Below, in pieces: positions 62,286 to 64,000 of a DNA stretch of 64,000 nucleotides (positions within the stretch are counted from its first letter, which is position 1; each line of letters begins with the position of its first letter). The position numbers and the translations under genes are program-made. Source of the DNA: Clostridium disporicum. Lineage in GTDB: Bacteria > Bacillota > Clostridia > Clostridiales > Clostridiaceae. The notes under the pieces were generated by a model that saw only the letters and a list, made by a program, of their open reading frames with translations, had not been told where the DNA came from and did no database searches. The DNA lies in assembly GCF_001405015.1 (NCBI RefSeq), contig NZ_CYZX01000008.1, forward strand, positions 1 to 64,000. Reading direction: 5' to 3'.

Positions 62286-63131
62286 ATGCAAAAAATTGCT
62301 TTAATAACCGATAGCGGTAGTGACCTAAGCTTAGAAGAACTTAGAGAATATAATGTAAACTTATTACCACTTAGAATTTCTTATTCTACTGGTGAATATC
62401 AAGATAAAATAGATATAAAAGCTAGTGATGTTTATGCGAACTTAGATAAAGAGGTACCAAAAACATCTTTACCAAGCCCAGAAACAACTGAAAAAATACT
62501 AACTAAATTAGAAGAAGAAGGATATACTCATGTAATAGCAATATGTATATCTGGTGGTCTTTCTGGAACAGCTAATTCATTAAGATTAAGCTTAGAAGAT
62601 CATCCTAACCTTACTTCTTATGTTTACGATACTAAAATCTTAGCTTATCCTGAAGGTGAAATAGTTATAGAAGTATCAAAGCTTATAAAATCTGGAAAAA
62701 CTTTCGAAGAAATAATCGAAGCTCTACCTAAAATTCGTGAAAAAATAACTGGTTACTTTACTATAGATACCTTAGAATATTTAAAAAAGGGTGGAAGAAT
62801 CGGAAGAGTTGCCGGAACTCTTGGAGAAATGTTAAATTTAAAACCTATAATTACAACAGATGAAAATGGTGTATACTACAATATTGTTAAAGCTAGAGGC
62901 AGAAAACAAGCTTTATCAAAACTTACTGATATATTAAAAACACACCTTGCAAAAAACAAATGTGATGTAACTGTACTTCAAGGTGGTTGTGAAGCTGAAG
63001 CCATCAAATACATGGAGTCATTAAAAGGATTAGACAACATTAATAGCTTAAAACTTTCTGAAATCAGTCCTGCTCTTGGTGTACATGGCGGTCCAGGATT
63101 AATGGGCTTCTGTGTAAAGGTTGTTGATTAA
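62286..63131 (+). CDS. DegV family protein (fatty-acid-binding)
   Basis: A 281-residue cytosolic DegV/FakB-fold protein. It has TDSGSDLSLEELREY at the start, TSLPSPE (the conserved T-S-Q/L-P-S/T-P segment), CISGGLSGTANS with the fatty-acid carboxylate site, and the C-terminal SPALGVHGGPGLMG. DegV proteins bind a fatty acid; FakB members work with FakA kinase, but no fakA is nearby. ATG at 62286 with CGGAGG. It is followed 5 nt later by a PadR-type regulator, probably in one transcript, and preceded by two palindromes. Confidence 0.92.
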   Translation: MQKIALITDSGSDLSLEELREYNVNLLPLRISYSTGEYQDKIDIKASDVYANLDKEVPKTSLPSPETTEKILTKLEEEGYTHVIAICISGGLSGTANSLRLSLEDHPNLTSYVYDTKILAYPEGEIVIEVSKLIKSGKTFEEIIEALPKIREKITGYFTIDTLEYLKKGGRIGRVAGTLGEMLNLKPIITTDENGVYYNIVKARGRKQALSKLTDILKTHLAKNKCDVTVLQGGCEAEAIKYMESLKGLDNINSLKLSEISPALGVHGGPGLMGFCVKVVD

Positions 63132-63136
63132 TAATT

Positions 63137-63592
63137 ATGGCTAATTATGATTTTAGCAACATAGAAGATCTAAAGGCAGAAGAAAAGAGGCTCCATGAAG
63201 AGTATAAGCAAAAACTTTCTGAACTAAAAAAGGTTCAGAAAGAAAAAGAAGCTGTTGGGCAAGTATTCGCTAAAGGACTTTTACCTATATATGTTTTATA
63301 TATATTAAGTATGGGACCTACTAACGGCAACGATATATCAACAAAAATATCTGAAAGAACAAAAGGACTTTGGTCTCCTAGTACTGGTGGTATATATCCA
63401 TTATTAAAAAAGCTAGAAAAAGAAGGCCTAGTTGTTGGTGAATGGAATGATTTAAAAAAGAAAACTCAAAAATTGTATTCTTTAACTCCTCTGGGTGAAA
63501 AGGAGTTTTCTTACAGAAAATCTTTATTAAAGCCAAAGATTGAAGAATCTTTAAAAGTATTTAGATTAGTTTATGGTGATTTGTATTTATAA
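63137..63592 (+). CDS. PadR-type transcriptional regulator with N-terminal coiled coil
   Basis: A 151-residue protein. Residues about 10-44 are a charged coiled coil (KAEEKRLHEEYKQKLSEL). A PadR-like winged helix follows (about 48-125), with LPIYVLYILSMGPTNGNDIS, then SPSTGGIYPLLKKLEKEGLV and KLYSLTPLGEKEF. Most PadR proteins begin with the winged helix and have C-terminal helices; here the coil is in front. The start is the ATG at 63137; the ribosome-binding site is weak, so translation is probably coupled to degV. It may control its own operon through the palindromes upstream, which is inference. Confidence 0.85.
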   Translation: MANYDFSNIEDLKAEEKRLHEEYKQKLSELKKVQKEKEAVGQVFAKGLLPIYVLYILSMGPTNGNDISTKISERTKGLWSPSTGGIYPLLKKLEKEGLVVGEWNDLKKKTQKLYSLTPLGEKEFSYRKSLLKPKIEESLKVFRLVYGDLYL

Positions 63593-63596
63593 ATTT

Positions 63597-63623
63597 TACA
63601 CTTAAGGGAAAACCTTAGGTGTA
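63597..63623 (+). terminator. Terminator after padR-type gene
   Basis: An 11-bp stem with one G-U pair, TACACTTAAGG (63597-63607) and CCTTAGGTGTA (63613-63623), then a run of nine T. Confidence 0.9.
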
Positions 63624-63676
63624 TTTTTTTTTAAAATTACATAAACTAACACAAAGTTATCTAAGGAGGAATAAAT

Positions 63677-63880
63677 ATGAAAGGAACTATTTTAGATTAT
63701 ACACCAACGGAAGTATTTGTCTTATTAGAAGATGACTCAGTTGTTACTCTACCATTATCATCATTCAGCCATACATCTCCAATAGGTAGTAATATAAGTT
63801 TAGATAGATTGTACAACGGCACTTATAGTATTAATTATAAACCTTCTAACATACATGATAAATCTATTGACTTTTTTTAG
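63677..63880 (+). CDS. Small conserved-looking protein of unknown function
   Basis: A 67-residue protein that I cannot assign. The ATG at 63677 has a strong AAGGAGG site. The sequence alternates hydrophobic and polar residues (GTILDYTPTEVFVLLEDDSVVTL), which suggests a small beta-rich fold, with no Cys, signal peptide or membrane helix. It follows a terminator, so it probably has its own promoter in 63624-63660. Its last codons contain a promoter for the thiamine riboswitch that follows. Confidence 0.75.
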   Translation: MKGTILDYTPTEVFVLLEDDSVVTLPLSSFSHTSPIGSNISLDRLYNGTYSINYKPSNIHDKSIDFF

Positions 63881-63895
63881 CAATTTATATAATAT
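63867..63895 (+). promoter_or_regulatory. Promoter of the TPP riboswitch transcript
   Basis: TTGACT (63867-63872) with TAATAT (63890-63895) at 17 bp, or TATAAT (63888-63893) at 15 bp. It overlaps the end of the 67-residue ORF. Confidence 0.55.
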
Positions 63896-63905
63896 ATCTT
63901 ATATA

Positions 63906-63993
63906 AGGTGCTAGGGGTGCCAATTGGCTGAGAGATGATTTTATCATTAACCCTTCTTTACCTGATCTGGGTAATACCAGCGTAGGGAAGCTA
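63906..63993 (+). promoter_or_regulatory. TPP riboswitch (thi box)
   Basis: The conserved elements are in order: GGGGTGCC (63915-63922) before GGCTGAGAGATGA, then ACCCTTC, ACCTGATCTGGGTAATACCAG, and GCGTAGGGAAGC at the end. (The third element is 63960-63980, with CTGATCTGGGTAATACCAGC as core.) It should turn off a downstream thiamine synthesis or transport gene when TPP is high. The expression platform and regulated gene lie beyond the window. Confidence 0.96.
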
Positions 63994-64000
63994 TATACGG

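Overview
The window is low-GC, with the compact codon use, GGAGG ribosome-binding sites, sporulation genes and anaerobic ribonucleotide reductase expected of a spore-forming, strictly anaerobic Firmicute. Gene content and order (single-chain GlyRS and AsnRS under T-boxes, large one-chain PurL, SpoIIE-TilS-Hpt-FtsH, SpoVG-GlmU-Prs) point to Clostridium sensu stricto. I cannot name the species from sequence alone. Nearly all of it is core chromosome. I see no transposase, phage gene or CRISPR array.

Layout. At 1-70 is the 5' end of a 16S rRNA gene leaving the window, with its promoter at about 203-231. From 560 to 10300 (minus strand) lie murD, glyS with its T-box, three tandem tRNA-Asn genes, greA-lysS, coaX-dusB and fhs. 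From 10387 to 24530 is a complete de novo purine set: the operon purL-E-C-F-M-N-H-D, then separate purA and purB units. purA, purB, and more weakly purL and purR carry ACGAAT/ATTCGT elements resembling PurR boxes. From 24837 to 51437 runs the classic Bacillus/Clostridium block, read leftwards from purR: purR, spoVG, glmU, prs, a two-component system with an HtrA-like protein, pth, mfd, prsA, spoVT, spoVB, mazG, hup, rqcP, yabP, yabQ, ftsB/divIC, yabR, a seven-tRNA cluster (Leu/fMet/Met), spoIIE, tilS, hpt, ftsH. In B. subtilis coaX, dusB and lysS lie a little beyond ftsH; here the purine block separates them.

From 51692 to the end the strands mix: murC and a purine nucleoside phosphorylase (plus), an M24 peptidase (minus), a metallophosphoesterase (plus), a double cytochrome-b5-domain protein (minus), asnS with a T-box (plus), nrdG and nrdD (minus), degV with a PadR-type regulator (plus), a 67-residue unknown protein, and a TPP riboswitch whose gene is cut off at the window end.

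How the genes work together. Prs makes PRPP for PurF, Hpt and PurR sensing. Fhs supplies 10-formyl-THF to PurN and PurH. PurR probably ties the pur promoters to PRPP or purine status. MurC, MurD and GlmU feed peptidoglycan synthesis. SpoIIE, SpoVB, SpoVT, SpoVG, YabP and YabQ act in sporulation.

Most worth a second look: an HtrA-like protein lacking its catalytic His and Ser in a two-component operon; PurBox-like inverted repeats with identical geometry at purA and purB; twin palindromes between nrdD and degV; a C-rich small-RNA candidate after asnS; a class-I-type PurE with no PurK nearby; a spoIIE promoter with 22-bp spacing; and a soluble protein with two cytochrome-b5-like domains.
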